A DNA stretch of 64,000 nucleotides from Solanum dulcamara (lineage: Eukaryota; Streptophyta; Magnoliopsida; Solanales; Solanaceae), in assembly GCF_947179165.1 (NCBI RefSeq), contig NC_077239.1, forward strand, positions 71,692,134-71,756,133, given 5' to 3'. The translations under genes were made by a program, and so were the position numbers. Below the pieces are notes generated by a model. The model was not told where the DNA came from. It searched no databases and saw nothing but the letters and a program-made list of their open reading frames with translations. Below are positions 48,960-63,293 of the stretch, piece after piece (position 1 is the first letter of the stretch; each line of letters opens with the position of its first letter).

Positions 48960-50500
48960 GGAAAAATTACTTAACTATACTTCATTAATTACTATATTTA
49001 CTATTATTTTCTACCATTCTAAAATATTTTTAAAATCCCTATTTATATTCAAAACCCACCTTCATCCGGATACATCACTCTTGAAACCCAAGACATGATT
49101 TTCTTTCCTATTTTCACTCCATTTTGAATTTCAAATTTTGTTCTCTCTCCACTCAATCTCAACTTCATTTTACTCTATAGGTAATTTTCGTTCTTCTTCA
49201 TCTTTAGTTATTTTATTTCAATTTATTTTGTATCTTCTTACTTCTAATACATATGGATGATGCACCTTCATTTAGTATTGGTATTACCTAATTAGACATG
49301 CATAATACTGATTGTCTTCATAATATTATTGAAAATGCTTTGACACAAACCAGAACCGAACCAATAAAAGATCAATTAAATATGACGAAGCAGAATTCTA
49401 AGAAGGAGAAGTCGATGAATGATGTATCTTCGTCTTTTAAAAGCAATGTGAAAAAAAATCCCCAAAAAGGATAGAAAAATTGAATCCCAGATTTCTCGAC
49501 CTACATTATCCAGGGTATAGATTTTCATTGTAAATTTCTCAATTTTGATTTTTGATTCTAGAATTGTAGTTCATTGAATGCTGATAATTTTTTTGATGTA
49601 TCATGTTCTAAATGGTGTTTGTTGATACATAAAAATCCAAATTTTGTTATTAATTTTGGTTCTTATTACAAGTCGAACAACGTAAGGATATACAGAGCTT
49701 AAAGTTTTAAAGTGCATCTCGAGATGTTTGTAATCAAATTTATGTACTTTATACAAAAAAATAATACATGATACATTTGTTTAATTAAGGTCTTAAGGAG
49801 TATCAGGTATATTTTTTGGTTTGATGTGTATCTGATATATTGGAATCATCATTATGTATCAAATTTATAAACTGGTTATGATACATGTTTTAGCTCTGTT
49901 TATCTGATATAATTTGATCTATTTGTTGATAAACAATTTGGACTAGTGTTTATGTATCATGAACATTACTTTTGTATCATTGCAGGAGGTTTTGTAGAAA
50001 AATCCTCAAATCCCGATATATCTTATTGTTCCACTGGCTTGGGCTTAGTAGATGATGTGGAAGACTCTGAATGTGAAACAAGTATATTACCATGTATACA
50101 CCTAAATTAAAGGTGGCTGAAGAGAAACAATCTGAAACATTGCTTGAGCCAACTAAACTTCCAGTCCCAAGTTCTGTTTTACCAATTTTTTCATCTTAAT
50201 GTTCATGGGTTTCAAGAAAATAAGTCTATTTCGAGAAACAATTTATTAGGGACAATGAATGTGCAAATGACGAGAGAAAGAATGTTCAATCTTTGAATTC
50301 TGGGTTGGAAGTTGATGAACCTTCTAAAAAAGCTTTAAGAAAAGAGGGAAAACGTTATTTCTGTAACTACACGCTTAAAGTTTATGTATCAGGAATCTTA
50401 ATTTTTTTTGAATTTTATAGTAGTAGAATGTACAATTTTGTTTTTGTACCAATAGTAAATATTTTTTTTGGATATTCAACAATTTAGCAGACTATTATCA
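48960..50500. other. Decayed transposon-like interval with GTATC words
   Basis: Short coding-like stretches occur on the plus strand (for example DDAPSFSIGIT near 49258 and VDEPSKKALRKEGKR near 50311) without a continuous frame. Words gatacat / gtatcaa recur (49600-50000). I cannot name a protein. The interval probably belongs to the same decayed element as the array to its right. Confidence 0.3.
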
Positions 50501-51990
50501 GATTCTCATGTATCAGATTCGAATTTAAGATGAAAGTTTATGTATCAGATTCTCATGTATCAAGCTTTATTATTTCTGATACATCTATAACCTATATCAA
50601 TACAAGATGTTATGTATCAACCACAATTCAATTGAAAACTAATAAAACAATCTATCGAATGTATCAGCTATGGTTATGTATCAACTATTCTTATGTATTA
50701 GCTATTCTCATGTATCAGTTTATGTATCAGATTTTCATGTATCAAGCTTTAATGCTTCTGATACATCTACAACCTATATCAATACAAAATGTTATGTATC
50801 AACTACAATTCAGTTGAAAACTAATACAACAATCTTCAATGTATCAACCCTTAATCTATCGAATGTATCAGATGTGGTTATGTATTAGATTCTCATGTAT
50901 CAGAAGCTTTACAGCTTCTAAAAGATCTACAACCTATATCAATACAAGATGTTATGTATCAACCACAATTCAGTTGAAAACTAATACAATAATCTTCAAT
51001 GTATCAACCCTTAATCTATCGAATGTATCAGATATGGTTATGTATCAGCTATTCTTATGTATCAGAAGCTTTACTGCTTCTGAAACATCTACAACTTATA
51101 TCAATATAAGATGTTATGTATCAACCACAATTCAGTTGAAAACTAATACAATAATCTTCAATGTATCAACCCTTAATATGTCGAATCTGTCGAATGGTCA
51201 TGTATCAGTTACTCTCATGTATCAAACTCGAATATAAGATAAAAAGTTTATGTATCAGATTCTCATGTATCAAACTTTACTGCTTCTGATACATCTACAA
51301 CTTATATCAATATAAGATGTTATGTATCAACCACAAATCAGTTGAAAATTAATATAACAATCTTCAATGTATCAATACTAAATCTGTCGAATATGTCGAA
51401 TAGAGCAATACAAGTGTCACATAGAGAAATGGCGGATGAAGAAGAGAGTACACTAGACGAAGGAACCTATTCAGAACTACTATTTGTCGGTGACGATGAT
51501 GGCGGCCTAGCAGGATGTTTCAGTTTCACTACTTCATCTTCCCCAAAAATGCTCTGTTTTGGTAATGATACTTCAATACTTGAAAATTATTCTGTACAAA
51601 CACCAGAAGCAAAAATTCAAAAATCTGGACTCACATGCAGTGGAGATTCACAATCTGCTTGTTCAAGTAGCAACATCAGCAAGCCCAATGTATGTAAACA
51701 GTTTTAATTTTCCTTATTTTTGTACTAAATCTGTCGAATGGTCATGTATCAGTTACTCTCATGTATCAATCTCAAATATAAGATGAAAGTTTATGTATCA
51801 GATTCTCATGTATCAAACTTTAATGCTTCTAATATATCTACAACTTATATTAATACAAGATGTTATGTATCAACCACAAATCAGTTGAAAATTGATCCAA
51901 CAATCTTCAATGTATCAACACTAAATCTGTCGAATGGTCATGTATCAGTTATCAATGTATCAAATTTTAATGCTGATGTTAGATTCACGT
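50500..51990. repeat. Tandem array of 160-206 bp units rich in ATGTATCA
   Basis: The marker 'gttatgtatcaaccacaa' recurs at 50609, 50791, 50951, 51113, 51319 and 51862, giving spacings of 182, 160, 162, 206 and 543. The last gap contains an exon-like segment (51429-51689). Each unit carries tatgtatcagattctcatgtatcaa, gcttctgatacatctacaac, tatatcaatacaagatg, attcagttgaaaactaat and caatcttcaatgtatcaa. Open frames here are only a by-product of the repeat. Confidence 0.9.
51429..51689 (+). pseudogene. Exon-like fragment inside the tandem array
   Basis: ATG at 51429 opens 87 codons ending at an intact donor (aat|gtatgt at 51690). The protein starts MADEEESTLDEGTYSELLF, acidic, with SSSPKMLCFGNDTSILENYS and a Ser-rich end. 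Its base composition is more even than the surrounding repeat. It has the look of the first exon of a plant regulatory protein; SPKMLCFG-like stretches occur in the N-terminal parts of some bHLH factors, but that is a weak resemblance. No downstream exon was found. It may be a captured gene fragment. Confidence 0.4.
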
Positions 51991-52479
51991 AACATATATT
52001 GTCGCCCACTATAATTTCATCACTTTTGTATCGTTCATAACTCACCTCGGATAACCAAACTCGAGAATGCCTCAGAAGAATCGAGATATTCATCCCGAAT
52101 TGCTTGATGAATTTTGAATTTTGGATTGAAGTTTTGGTACGATACTAAGCTTTGTTTATGCTCTGTTTTTTTACTTTTTCAAGTCCCTTATAACTGTTAC
52201 GCTTTGTATGGGTTAATTCCCTTATTTAGCTAAATAATTGATTGAAACAAAGAATTCTATCTTAAATTATGTTACTATCCATAAATAAATCAACAACATT
52301 AATTATTATACATACAAAACGTGATGTATCAAAAGAACCACTAATATATCAGAAATTTAGATAAAGTATACTTAATTTAAATTGTCGGGAGCGCCATAGC
52401 GGGTAAAATTTGGGGCGAGCCCAAATAGAAAAAATACACGATTTTGTCGGAACTGGATAGAACAGAGGAAAGCAAAAGG

Positions 52480-55400
52480 ATGACGACAGCTCAGAGTTTC
52501 TCCTCCTCCGTTGTACTACCGCTACTTTGCCCTGCACCGCTGGTCCACCGCCGCGTCGCTCGTTCCCGACTTTCCGATTACGAATTCTCCTCTAAACTTC
52601 TATCAATTACCTTCCTTTCCCCTCACAAATTTTCTAAACGTACAAGGACTAGTACACTTCGTGGAATCAATTCCAATGACCCAAAAGATTCAGCATTCTT
52701 CGATGAAAATGGCGTCGTTGAAGATATGGATAGCTATCTCAATCATCTTTCCCTCGAATATGATTCTGTCTGGGACACCAAGCCCTCCTGGTAATTCCTT
52801 TAACATTTGCATTTGCCTTTGTTGATGAAAAACACGTCTAGTATGTTTTTTCGAGTTTCATATCTCGAACTTTTGCAAACTATTTATCAAAACCCATCTC
52901 AGTTATCATTATTCACTTTTGTTATCTAAAATATCACCGTAGTTTGGGTAGAAAAAGTTAACAATTGGTAGTTCAAATAAATAGTTGGTGAAACTTCAAG
53001 TAAGAAACTCGCACACGTGATAGTGAAAAATTAGCAATTGATAGTCGAGATAAATAGTTGGTGATACTTTTAAGTAAGAAACTCGCACAACTGAAAGTGA
53101 AAATTAATAATTGATAGTTCAGATAAATAATTACTAGTGATAGTTCAAGTAAGAAACTCATACACATGATAGTTCAACTCAAAAAAGTCAGGATAGAAAT
53201 CATTGTTTCATTGTTTGGAATATATAGCTCAAATCTAAAGTTTCTCTATCCTAGTTTTAATCTTATAGAAAAAGCTCTTGTATATAGTTTTTAATTTACA
53301 TTAAGAATTAACAGGGTATGCTTCTTTGCTGGGAACCTCATTTGTATTACTTAAGTTGAAAGAACAAACTGTTTTTGCAAGCCAAATTGCTTCTAAGTTG
53401 AACGTGAGTGAGCAGTGATACTGTGGATAGTAATGTTCGACTAGTTTTGCCATTGAAGGAGGCAGACTATGATTTTAGTCATTGACTTCTCTGTGACTAT
53501 AACTTATAGGTCAAATTGAAGGCAGTGAGTAAACAAACATTCCTGCCATCGTTTACTTCAGTCACTACAACAGAGTTATCAAAGGCGAAAAGCTACTGAA
53601 AAGCACTGTGATAGGTTGGGACTCGAAGTGCAAAAAAGCTAGTAAAGCATGTGCTTTGATAAAGGATGGCGTAAATAAAGAAAAAATAAAATGTATATAC
53701 ACACATATATACACACACACACACACTGAAGATATGTACATCATGTGTTCTGATAACAAATAAATATATATATATACACACTGAAGATATGTACATTATG
53801 TGTCCTTATAACAAATAAATATACGTTATGTGTATATAATATATTTACAGACAAAAAAATTTATATAATTGGGTGTTTATTGTTTAGTGCTCAACATTTC
53901 AAGACATAGCCCACAGGCGATTAGACACACCTTAGTGCATTGGCGACACATTGCATAAACAAGACAAAGCACTCAACCTTTTGGCATCTAGTTTCAGGGT
54001 TGAATTGAGTCTTTGACAACAATGCAATTGAACATGGAACCTTTTGTTGTTTGTACCACTAGGATTATAATTTATATTCAACCTTTCATTTCCTCCCCTA
54101 TATCTGCACTTTCACATGTTTAATTCCAATGACTGATGAACAATCGGAGATCTCTGCAGCTAGAATGCTTTCTGTAAATTTTAAGTACTCTTTTCATGGT
54201 AGGTGTCAACCTTGGACAATAACTCTCACTGGAGCAGTGATAATTAGCTTGAGCTGGCTGATTCTGCACTCGGCTGTAGCCACTGCAATAGTAATGACTA
54301 TAATTGGGGCATGGTGGTACATCTTTCTTTATTCTTACCCCAAGGTAAAACATGTTTAGTTTGTATTATCTAATTCCAGATTTGACTAACTCGATGTTGC
54401 TATGACTACATGGTACACAGCTAAATTTGCTAAATTCGTTGATGCTTTTCCTCTGGTCAGTGCCCTATACTTGGAAGCTACTATGAACAAGGGTTAGTGT
54501 AAGGTGTCAATGTCTGTAGTCTATGTCACCCAATTGCAGTAGTAATTTAATGATACAGTGAGGCCAACTTCCTAATGTTGCTACTCTCAACTTGCACCGG
54601 ATGTGACCTACTGGTCACTAGTAAATGAAATGGGGAAGGTGATAGGAAACCAAACATAAAATCCTAGTAGAGATTTGTGGCCATAGGAACAAACGTATCT
54701 TGTGGACTAAAATACGATACAATAGTTGGTCCTTTCACATTTCTCTACACCTATCTGAAGGATTTTACATTTGTTCCTGATATAATTGGTATTGGATACA
54801 TGCTGCAAAGGTTAATATCAAATTGCTACCGAAAAGGAAAAGAGATCCTGAATTTCTAAATGCACCCACTATGAGGTGGAAAGTAAATGGATCTTCACAT
54901 TTCTTCTGTAACATACTTCAGCATCCTCTGATGTTTTTCTCAATATCTTTTCCTAGAGATGAGGGTCAATAAGTTTGGAGATGTGCTTGGGCAACAATAT
55001 TCTGTTAAGAGCAGTGTGGGGACGGTTCTTTGCAGCAATGCATACATATCTTGTATCCATTGTTGTTTTGATCTATATGTTTATAATTCAGTCATGTGTA
55101 GCATGTAATGACGAATTAAGTTTCTTTGAACAAATTGGAGTGGATCTATCTTACACTATCCGTGATACTTCTTAGTGATTACTTTTGAATTTTGGCACTG
55201 TAAGATCACTTATCTGGTCAAGTGGAGAAAGCGGAGGTGTCCTTTGGTTTTTAATTGCAGTCAACGCCTTTGCTAGTCCTAACCAAGATGTCTATGAAGC
55301 CAGCCCGCTGCAGTACAGATATACTAAGCTGCTTTGAACTTCTAAGGAGATATTTCTACTTAAATGACCAATGATTTTTAGCCTCCAGGACCTTTTTTTC

Positions 55401-56072
55401 CCTTAGGAAACTTTACCTGCAATGCTCCTTTATCAGGCAAAGTTGAAAGCAGTAGCACTGAATTTATTTTTAATACTCCTCAGGCATATTCAGATATGAT
55501 TGAGAGAGAAGAAAGAGTGTGATAAACGGTCTAGAAGATACATATGGAGTGAGGAAAAACCAGTAATGCAAGAGACACCTCTTGGGCAACAATATTCTGT
55601 TAGGTGCAGGGTGGGGATGGTTGTTTATCTTATATCCATTGTTTCTATAATCTATATGCCTTTTTGTGTTTAGCATGTGATGACGAACTAAGTTGTCATC
55701 GAACAAACTGCAGTGAATCAATGTTACTACGACCATTCTTTAGTGTTGTCAGCGGAGGTGTCATTGCATGCGGTCTTTAATTGTAGTCGAATACCTTTGC
55801 TATAGACCCTAACCAAGATGTATATGAAGCCAGCTTTCGGCAGTACAGACTTGCTAAGTTGCTTTGGGCTTCTAAGGAGATGTTGCTGACTAAGTGACCT
55901 GTAAACTTTAGCCTGTAGATTTTTTTTCTCTCTCGATGGAATTGTCTACTGGCAGTAGCACTGAAATTATTGTTAATATACTCCGCAGGCATATTCAGAT
56001 ATGATTGAGGAGAGAAGAAAGAGGGTAACAAACGGTCTAGAAGATACATATGGAGAGAGGAAAAGCCAGTAG
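52480..56072 (+). CDS. Small predicted plastid membrane protein, three exons
   Basis: Exons 52480-52790, 54203-54344 and 55989-56072 (GT..AG, phases fit), giving about 178 aa. Exon 1 encodes a Ser/Arg-rich, acidic-poor N-terminus (MTTAQSFSSSVVLPLLCPAP, then RRVARSR) that looks like a chloroplast transit peptide, then YLNHLSLEYDSVWDTKPSW. Exon 2 encodes CQPWTITLTG and two hydrophobic stretches (AVIISLSWLILHSAVATAIV and IIGAWWYIFLYSYP), likely two membrane segments. Exon 3 gives AYSDMIEERRKRVTNGLEDT and ends ERKSQ. It is a conserved-looking plant/cyanobacterial-style small membrane protein (possibly the DUF6737 family, from memory). Function is unknown. The first ATG of the frame is used. A second, shorter terminal exon exists at 55484-55522. 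Confidence 0.75.
52945..53170. repeat. Three ~72-100 bp tandem repeats in intron 1
   Basis: The unit 'aattggtagttcaaataaatagttggtgaaacttcaagtaagaaactcgcacacgtgatagtgaaaa' recurs three times with changes (from about 52965, 53035 and 53108). It lies in intron 1 of the plastid membrane protein gene. Confidence 0.75.
53690..53830. repeat. Duplicated CA/TA microsatellite block
   Basis: 'tatatacacac..cactgaagatatgtacatcatgtgttctgataacaaataaatata' is present twice in tandem (about 53700-53766 and 53767-53823), with (ac)n and (ta)n runs. Intron 1 of the same gene. Confidence 0.75.
54985..56072. repeat. Tandem duplication covering intron 2 end and terminal exon
   Basis: Copy 1 (about 54987-55565) and copy 2 (about 55580-56072) share 'ttgggcaacaatattctgtta', 'tagcatgtaatgacgaa', 'cctaaccaagatgtctatgaagccag', 'cagtacaga' and the terminal exon 'caggcatattcagatatgattgag'. 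They have diverged substantially. Copy 1 has a 2-base loss in the exon. Confidence 0.85.
55484..55522 (+). pseudogene. Duplicate terminal exon (short form)
   Basis: After an intact acceptor (ctcctcag|GCATATTC) the frame reads AYSDMIEREERV then TGA, 13 codons including the stop. The second copy (55989-56072) reads AYSDMIEERRKRV and continues to 28 codons. The short copy lost two bases in the gag-gag run. If spliced it would give a protein about 15 residues shorter; otherwise it is a dead exon. Confidence 0.65.
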
Positions 56073-56939
56073 TGGAAGGAACACGAACAACGCTGGAGAG
56101 CAATATGCATACCGTGGTGACGTTGATTCATTTCACAATATTTGCATTTCTAAACTGTGAGTCAAAGGACACAATAGGGAAATCAATGTTCATTTATAAC
56201 TAGCTTAAATTTTTGCCCCACCCCTGGAGAACACGTCATATGAATGAAACAACATATTCTATTCATATATTTTAACTTCTCTACATTAAATAAATGCTTC
56301 TCCTCAGTATTCTGGAGGAATGGCACCATCTAGTTTCTCACATATAATTAAAAAAGAAAATACAGTAGCCAGTTTTTTGTAATTTGATAACACAAAATCT
56401 TCTGGCATCAACTTCCAGAATATGGAGATAACTGCACTATTCATAAACACATAGGACTCACTGCGATCTGTCAAGGGAACGTCCTTGGGCAAAAACCTAC
56501 AAATTGAGTAAACCATGTGAGATAGCTGGAAAAATCTTAAATTATGAACCTTCGGAGAAACAAAACTATAGAATTTGACGTATAGATAGTCCATCTTTTG
56601 TCTACCGTAAAATTTTTATGCTTACATAGAAGAATAAGAGCGCAACCGAAATGGATGACTCTTTCCATTACATTCAACTCAATCTACCAGATAAAGGACC
56701 ACTTTGAATTTGAACGCTGCCTAGATACTGGGAAAAGGCAAAGTTAACAAGTGAAAAGTATACAAATGACATGTGATTTAAGCACCAAAAGAATCAACAA
56801 AAAGTTGCTTCTTGTTACTAAAAGCTCACATGTTAATAAGATTCTGATGTTCCAATCTTTAAAGTCAATATCACTCTTAAGTACGCAAAGATTGTGTATT
56901 TGTAGGATAGAATGAACTTACCACAGTTGAGGACATCCA

Positions 56940-58720
<1,781 letters not shown>

Positions 58721-58828
58721 TTATACTTTCTTCCTTCTGAATTCCGATAACTCACAGGTTTGTTATCAGATTCTGTTACGACTGACGATTAGGAAAATAA
58801 TTTACACAATTAGCATGTTTACAATTAG

Positions 58829-59030
58829 CATGTTTGGAATGACTTATTTTTAATCAATTTACTGCTTAAATGTAGATTAATTTTTTTTTCGACTTATAAT
58901 CTGTTTTCAACTTATAAACTTCTATAACTGCTTATTGGACTTATTTTAAGCACAAAATAACTTTAAGTTAACCAATCAAACACTCAAAAAAAATTGAAAA
59001 TATTTTATAAGCCAATCCAAAACGGTCTCA
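58829..59030. mobile_element. MITE of the 'TTTGGATTGGCTTAT' family, 5' of WDR5
   Basis: The left part 'gcatgtttggaatgacttatttttaa' and the right part 'tataagccaatccaaaacggtctca' are inverted family ends. The interior has 'gacttataatctgttttcaacttataaactt'. About 170 bp upstream of the WDR5 start, so possibly in its promoter. Confidence 0.65.
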
Positions 59031-60063
59031 TTATCACCTTTTTTAAAACTCTTCGACTTATATAGGTTAGTAATCTCCATATATATAGAGAGAGAATTAG
59101 CAACAAAGAAATATTTTAATGAAATTTTTTAATATTGAGATAGTTTTTTTTTTGCTCGAGTAAATAAGGATGTTTTTATTTATTTATCAATTAGGCATAA
59201 TACGCCAAAAAAGAAAATTATGCTATAATATATAAACATGATCTTTAATTTGATTTCAGCTGACAATTATTATTTTTAATTTCGTCAGTAGACAAGTAGG
59301 TATTTTAACTATTCAAAACTTGAACAAATAAACACTCGGATTTTATCTTTGACACACGTGACTTGGATGTATTTCAAGCATTTTGTCAAGTAGTATTCAA
59401 CTGTTTTGTTTGTTCAAATTTTGAATAGTTAAAATGCATACTTGTGCACTGATAAAATTAAAGGTTATAGTTATCCGTTGAAATCAGTTAAGGGCCAGGT
59501 TTATTTATTAATGCTATCAACTATCATCCATATTTACTTCACATATTAGTTTTTGGAAATGAAAACAATGTTTTGATCTTAGAATTTGCTTTTACTCGTC
59601 TTTGTATTATATCTTAGGTGCATATTTTCTCAAAATTTGCCTACTTTTTTTGTTTCAAGAGATGATGTTACATATGTCATACTGGCATCCTTTTTAAATT
59701 GGATTTACTTTATTTTTTACAAGAGTTACTCCATTGTTGCGGAATATTGAATTGTTCCTCTAATGTAATCACTTAACAGCAAGCTTAGAACTTTCTATTT
59801 GTTCTGCCGATTCATGAAAACTACTGGTAGTTTAAGGAACAGCAAGCACTTAACATGTATCATAATAACTCATCCAGAACTAAATGCGAGTTTTCTCTAC
59901 ATAAGATCCAATTCCAGAAGTTACAAACCAGGACATCCAATTTTTCCCCCTTGTGCAAGACCTTGCAGGGTAGGCCTTGACTCAGGGGACACAATTCAGC
60001 TACATCATGGGAAAAAAAAGTACTGAAGGCAAATCAATATATATATGCATGAAGGATTATCCC
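59031..60063. other. Intergenic DNA between WDR5 and PRP18
   Basis: Upstream region of WDR5 and the 3' flank of PRP18. A near-inverted pair of 'caaaacttgaacaaataaac..' (59313) and 'gtttgttcaaattttgaatagtt' (59407) forms a loose stem. No gene was seen. Confidence 0.4.
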
Positions 60064-63000
60064 TTATGAAGGCATTATTCGAAGCCTTTCCTCTGAGATT
60101 TGAGATCCCCCAGAAGTCCCCTCTTCTGCAAGCAGAGACTGCAAGTCACTTCCATTTGCAAGGCTATTGAACTCCACAGCTTTGGATGGCATTGCTGGAT
60201 ACCGTCTTTGGCAGAATGTCATCAGTCTTTTAACTGACTGCAGATACTTCCTAGTTGTCTCGTCATTCATAATATGAGCAACACTGTTTGTGTAGATCTT
60301 CTCACGAGCTGACCGTTCATGAATACCAACCATAGTAACACCAATAGGCCAAGGTGCATTACCAATTGCCATCTTAATGTACTGATCCATTGCAGCTAGA
60401 TAATCCCTCTTCATACAGCATTCAACAACCACAAGCAGTGCTTGCCTAATGTCATCAGGAAGTACCTAGATACACAACAAGTACATCATGACAAAATAAG
60501 CTTCTCATGCAGAAGAAGTAATTTATTAAGAATCTTAAATGAGAGGATAAAAAAACATATTGGTTCAACCTAATATATATATATTTTTTTTGAAAAAAGG
60601 ACAGCACCAGCAAGCAAAGACCTCCTCATCAAAATTATTAAGTTACACAACACTTTACCAGCATATTCAACTCAGGTTCCAAATTTCTAAGGGTTGGGTG
60701 ATATTTCAGGAGATAAACCAGCAGTACTGCTATCTATACATATACTATATTAGCTTTCCACCTAGATACCGTATATACCCCCTATATTCAGAGTTAGCTC
60801 AAGAACCTATTATTAGAAATGAGTTCGGTTAATTATCAACTTTCCAGATAAAATTACGCTGATAGACGAATAATCACATTGCGATATACTAAGATATACA
60901 AAACTTGTGAATGGCTTGTTGGTTTATTGAGTAAAAAGATCTAATGAGAGGTGCAGGTTTAGCATCCATTATAGTAACAAGTATATCCTTTAAGAACTAC
61001 TACTACACCTCAATCCTTAACATTTGATGAAAATAGAAAATAATTTTGGTTTATATCTAAAAAAACCATGCAAGTATCGAGCAAAGCGGGGTTATGTTAG
61101 AGTAAGAATCCTGCAGTTCACTCTGTATTTCTTCCATTGTATCATCACAACGTAGTGGTAATTCACTTTCTCAATTACCAATGCATGATAGCTCTTTCTA
61201 ATCCAGGTGTTCACTCCCTTCAACCAGGAAAGTGGTTGCTTGCTCAACTCTTGCCTTTTGCCAATCATCCAGTCTTCCCTCGCCCGAAGGAGTCCTTGAG
61301 CTTAAGACAAGTTAATTGTGTGTGGGCTTTCATCTTCAGTTCTTCACTTTGTAAAGATAGCAAACAGTCTATTTCCTACTTTTTTTAAAGGCAAGCATAT
61401 CTGATTCCTTTCAGTGAGAAGTTCAATGCACAAAGTGCAAAAGCTTAGAAACTCAAGAGCCTGTTGCTACAGTTAACTAACCATAATATATAGGGTATTA
61501 ATTATTATCACATGAAGGATAAGGGATGAGGTCTTGTGCACAGTACATATGTATCAATTAATTACTTTAATGTTATTTTTTCAGTAAGGTACTTAACTTA
61601 CGCAATAAGCACACCATTCAATATTTATACATAAGCAATATATAAAAATCTTTTTATGCATGTGCATATAGGGACTGTTTCTTTGTCTTCAAATTCTCTG
61701 AAACATTACCCTGTCAGGTCATTATACCATAGCTTACCTTGAACTATGACATCCTTAGTCATACAAGAAGGGGACAAAGGATCATCTATTCAACCATGGA
61801 TGACAATGAGACTATTAGAGAAAAGACCAAAAGTTCTGTTGCAGGAAGAATGACATGATTCTCATTTTTCAAGTTTTCCCAATTCCCATTATGTCAGAAG
61901 ACACAATGTGTAGGCAAGATCTAACACAGGATCTACAGTAAGAATGTGCGCTCATCCTACATCAATATTCTTTTACTTCCTATTTCACCACCACAAGTAA
62001 AGCATTGGAAGAACAAGAGACCATAAATCTTCAAGATCAATTTCAAATCATAAGAAATTGACTCCAGTTATGATAAGTGTATATATTTGATCAAAATACA
62101 TCATCACTATATACAAACACAGGCTTCTACAAGAGACTACAATCCTTTACATCACAGTTAGAACTCCCACATGGACAACCATAGTCCATATCACATTGCC
62201 TAATTCATTCTTCCATACATTGGATCCACCTAAGACTCGATTCATATGCTGGAATAGAATCTGATCAAGTAAATTTCCAACCAAACCTTAATTTCAAGCA
62301 AATGCGGTTATGAAGAGAGAAAATTAATATAAAACTAGCAGCTTCAGGAGTTGCATAAGGAAATTAATATCAAGCTTGCAGCTTCAGGATGTGCAGCAAC
62401 AGAACATAGCATCTAAACAAAGCAATTACAGTAAAAGGAAAGGCAGCAATTACCTTTTTCCTGCAGAACTTGAATAATGGATGCAAGTACCTAGCACACT
62501 GCTTAAAAGTGGCGACCATTGATTTCCCCTTGGCCGTCCGCTTTTCAGAATCAGTCATCTCATCAAGCTCCTGATTCCACTCATTCAACAGCTTCTTGAA
62601 GAACACCAAAATCTTATCCTCATCACACAACTCCACAAAATTCGTTTTCATCCTCTTCAAATCCTTATCATGATCAACCCCCGAGGAGTTGCCATCTCCA
62701 CTCAAATCATCGTCACCACCTCCTCCATCTTTATCCTCACCAGAATCCTCCGTTACCTTCCGCTTCCTTTCACTCATCATCCCCGACTTTTGCCGTTTCT
62801 TCAATTCCACAATATCTCTCAAAAAGTCATTGGTTTGCCCCTCAGTCATGTCAGTATCATCCACTTCGAACAATCCAGCTTTTAATACAAACTTCAAACG
62901 ATCAAGCCTCGCTTCGTCATCTTCTCCAAATAAAGTCACCGGTTGTTTCAGAAACCTAAGTCGTCGAATAACTTCTTGTCTAGGAAGGTTTAATCCATCG

Positions 63001-63293
63001 ATCTTTTGCTCGTCGGTAGGTGCTTTAGAAACCGATGCAGATGATGAATCATGTTTGAGGCATTGAATATCGGTTATGGAGTTAGATTTTGATGAGGAAT
63101 CATCGGTAGACTTCTGTTGCTGCTCTAATTGTTTTTGACGGAGAGCTTTGGCTTCGGCTTCACGTTTTTCCTCTTCGCGAATCCTCTGGAGGCGCTTCTG
63201 TTCGATCTCCGACCGCTTGAAAACTTTCCGGCCACCGACGTCTTGGGCCAGATTCTTCCGTCGTTTCTCCAATTCCTGTTTCAGTATATCCAT
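60064..63293 (-). CDS. PRP18: Pre-mRNA-splicing factor PRP18
   Basis: Two exons on the minus strand: 62454-63293 (280 codons) and 60064-60465 (133 plus stop) over a 2-kb intron, 413 aa, the usual plant length. It begins MDILKQELEKRRKNLAQDVG and has a charged coiled region. An SFM/PRP4-like motif lies at about 103-136 (LPRQEVIRRLRFLKQPVTLF). An acidic Gly/Asp linker follows, then the Prp18 domain (about 215-400), including the conserved loop GNAPWPIGVTMVGIHERSAR and YLQSVKRLMTFCQRRYP. PRP18 acts in the second catalytic step of splicing with the U5 snRNP and Slu7, in the nucleus. A telo-box-like TAGGGTTT (63299-63306, i.e. AAACCCTA on the coding strand) is in the leader. Confidence 0.95.
60466..62453 (-). 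other. Intron of PRP18
   Basis: 1,988-bp intron with GTAATT donor at 62453 and ..tatctag acceptor at 60466. It contains a T-run (60587-60594) beside 'gaaaaaaggacagcaccagcaagc' that resembles a retroelement tail. No nested gene was found. Confidence 0.7.

Noticed and set aside
50530..51237. Several overlapping plus-strand frames of 72-132 codons starting MYQ or MKVYVSD
   Set aside because: They are translations of the ATGTATCA tandem repeat; the reading frames change with unit length and show no protein-like variation.
50500..51990. Possible CRISPR-like array
   Set aside because: Units are long, variable and contiguous without unique spacers, in plant nuclear DNA; it is a tandem repeat.
56304..56594. 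96-codon minus-strand frame downstream of WDR5
   Set aside because: It lies past the WDR5 stop, has no recognised motif, and most likely is 3' untranslated or intergenic DNA.
62670..63066. Plus-strand frames opposite PRP18 exon 1
   Set aside because: Shadows of the acidic and Ser-rich PRP18 coding sequence on the other strand.
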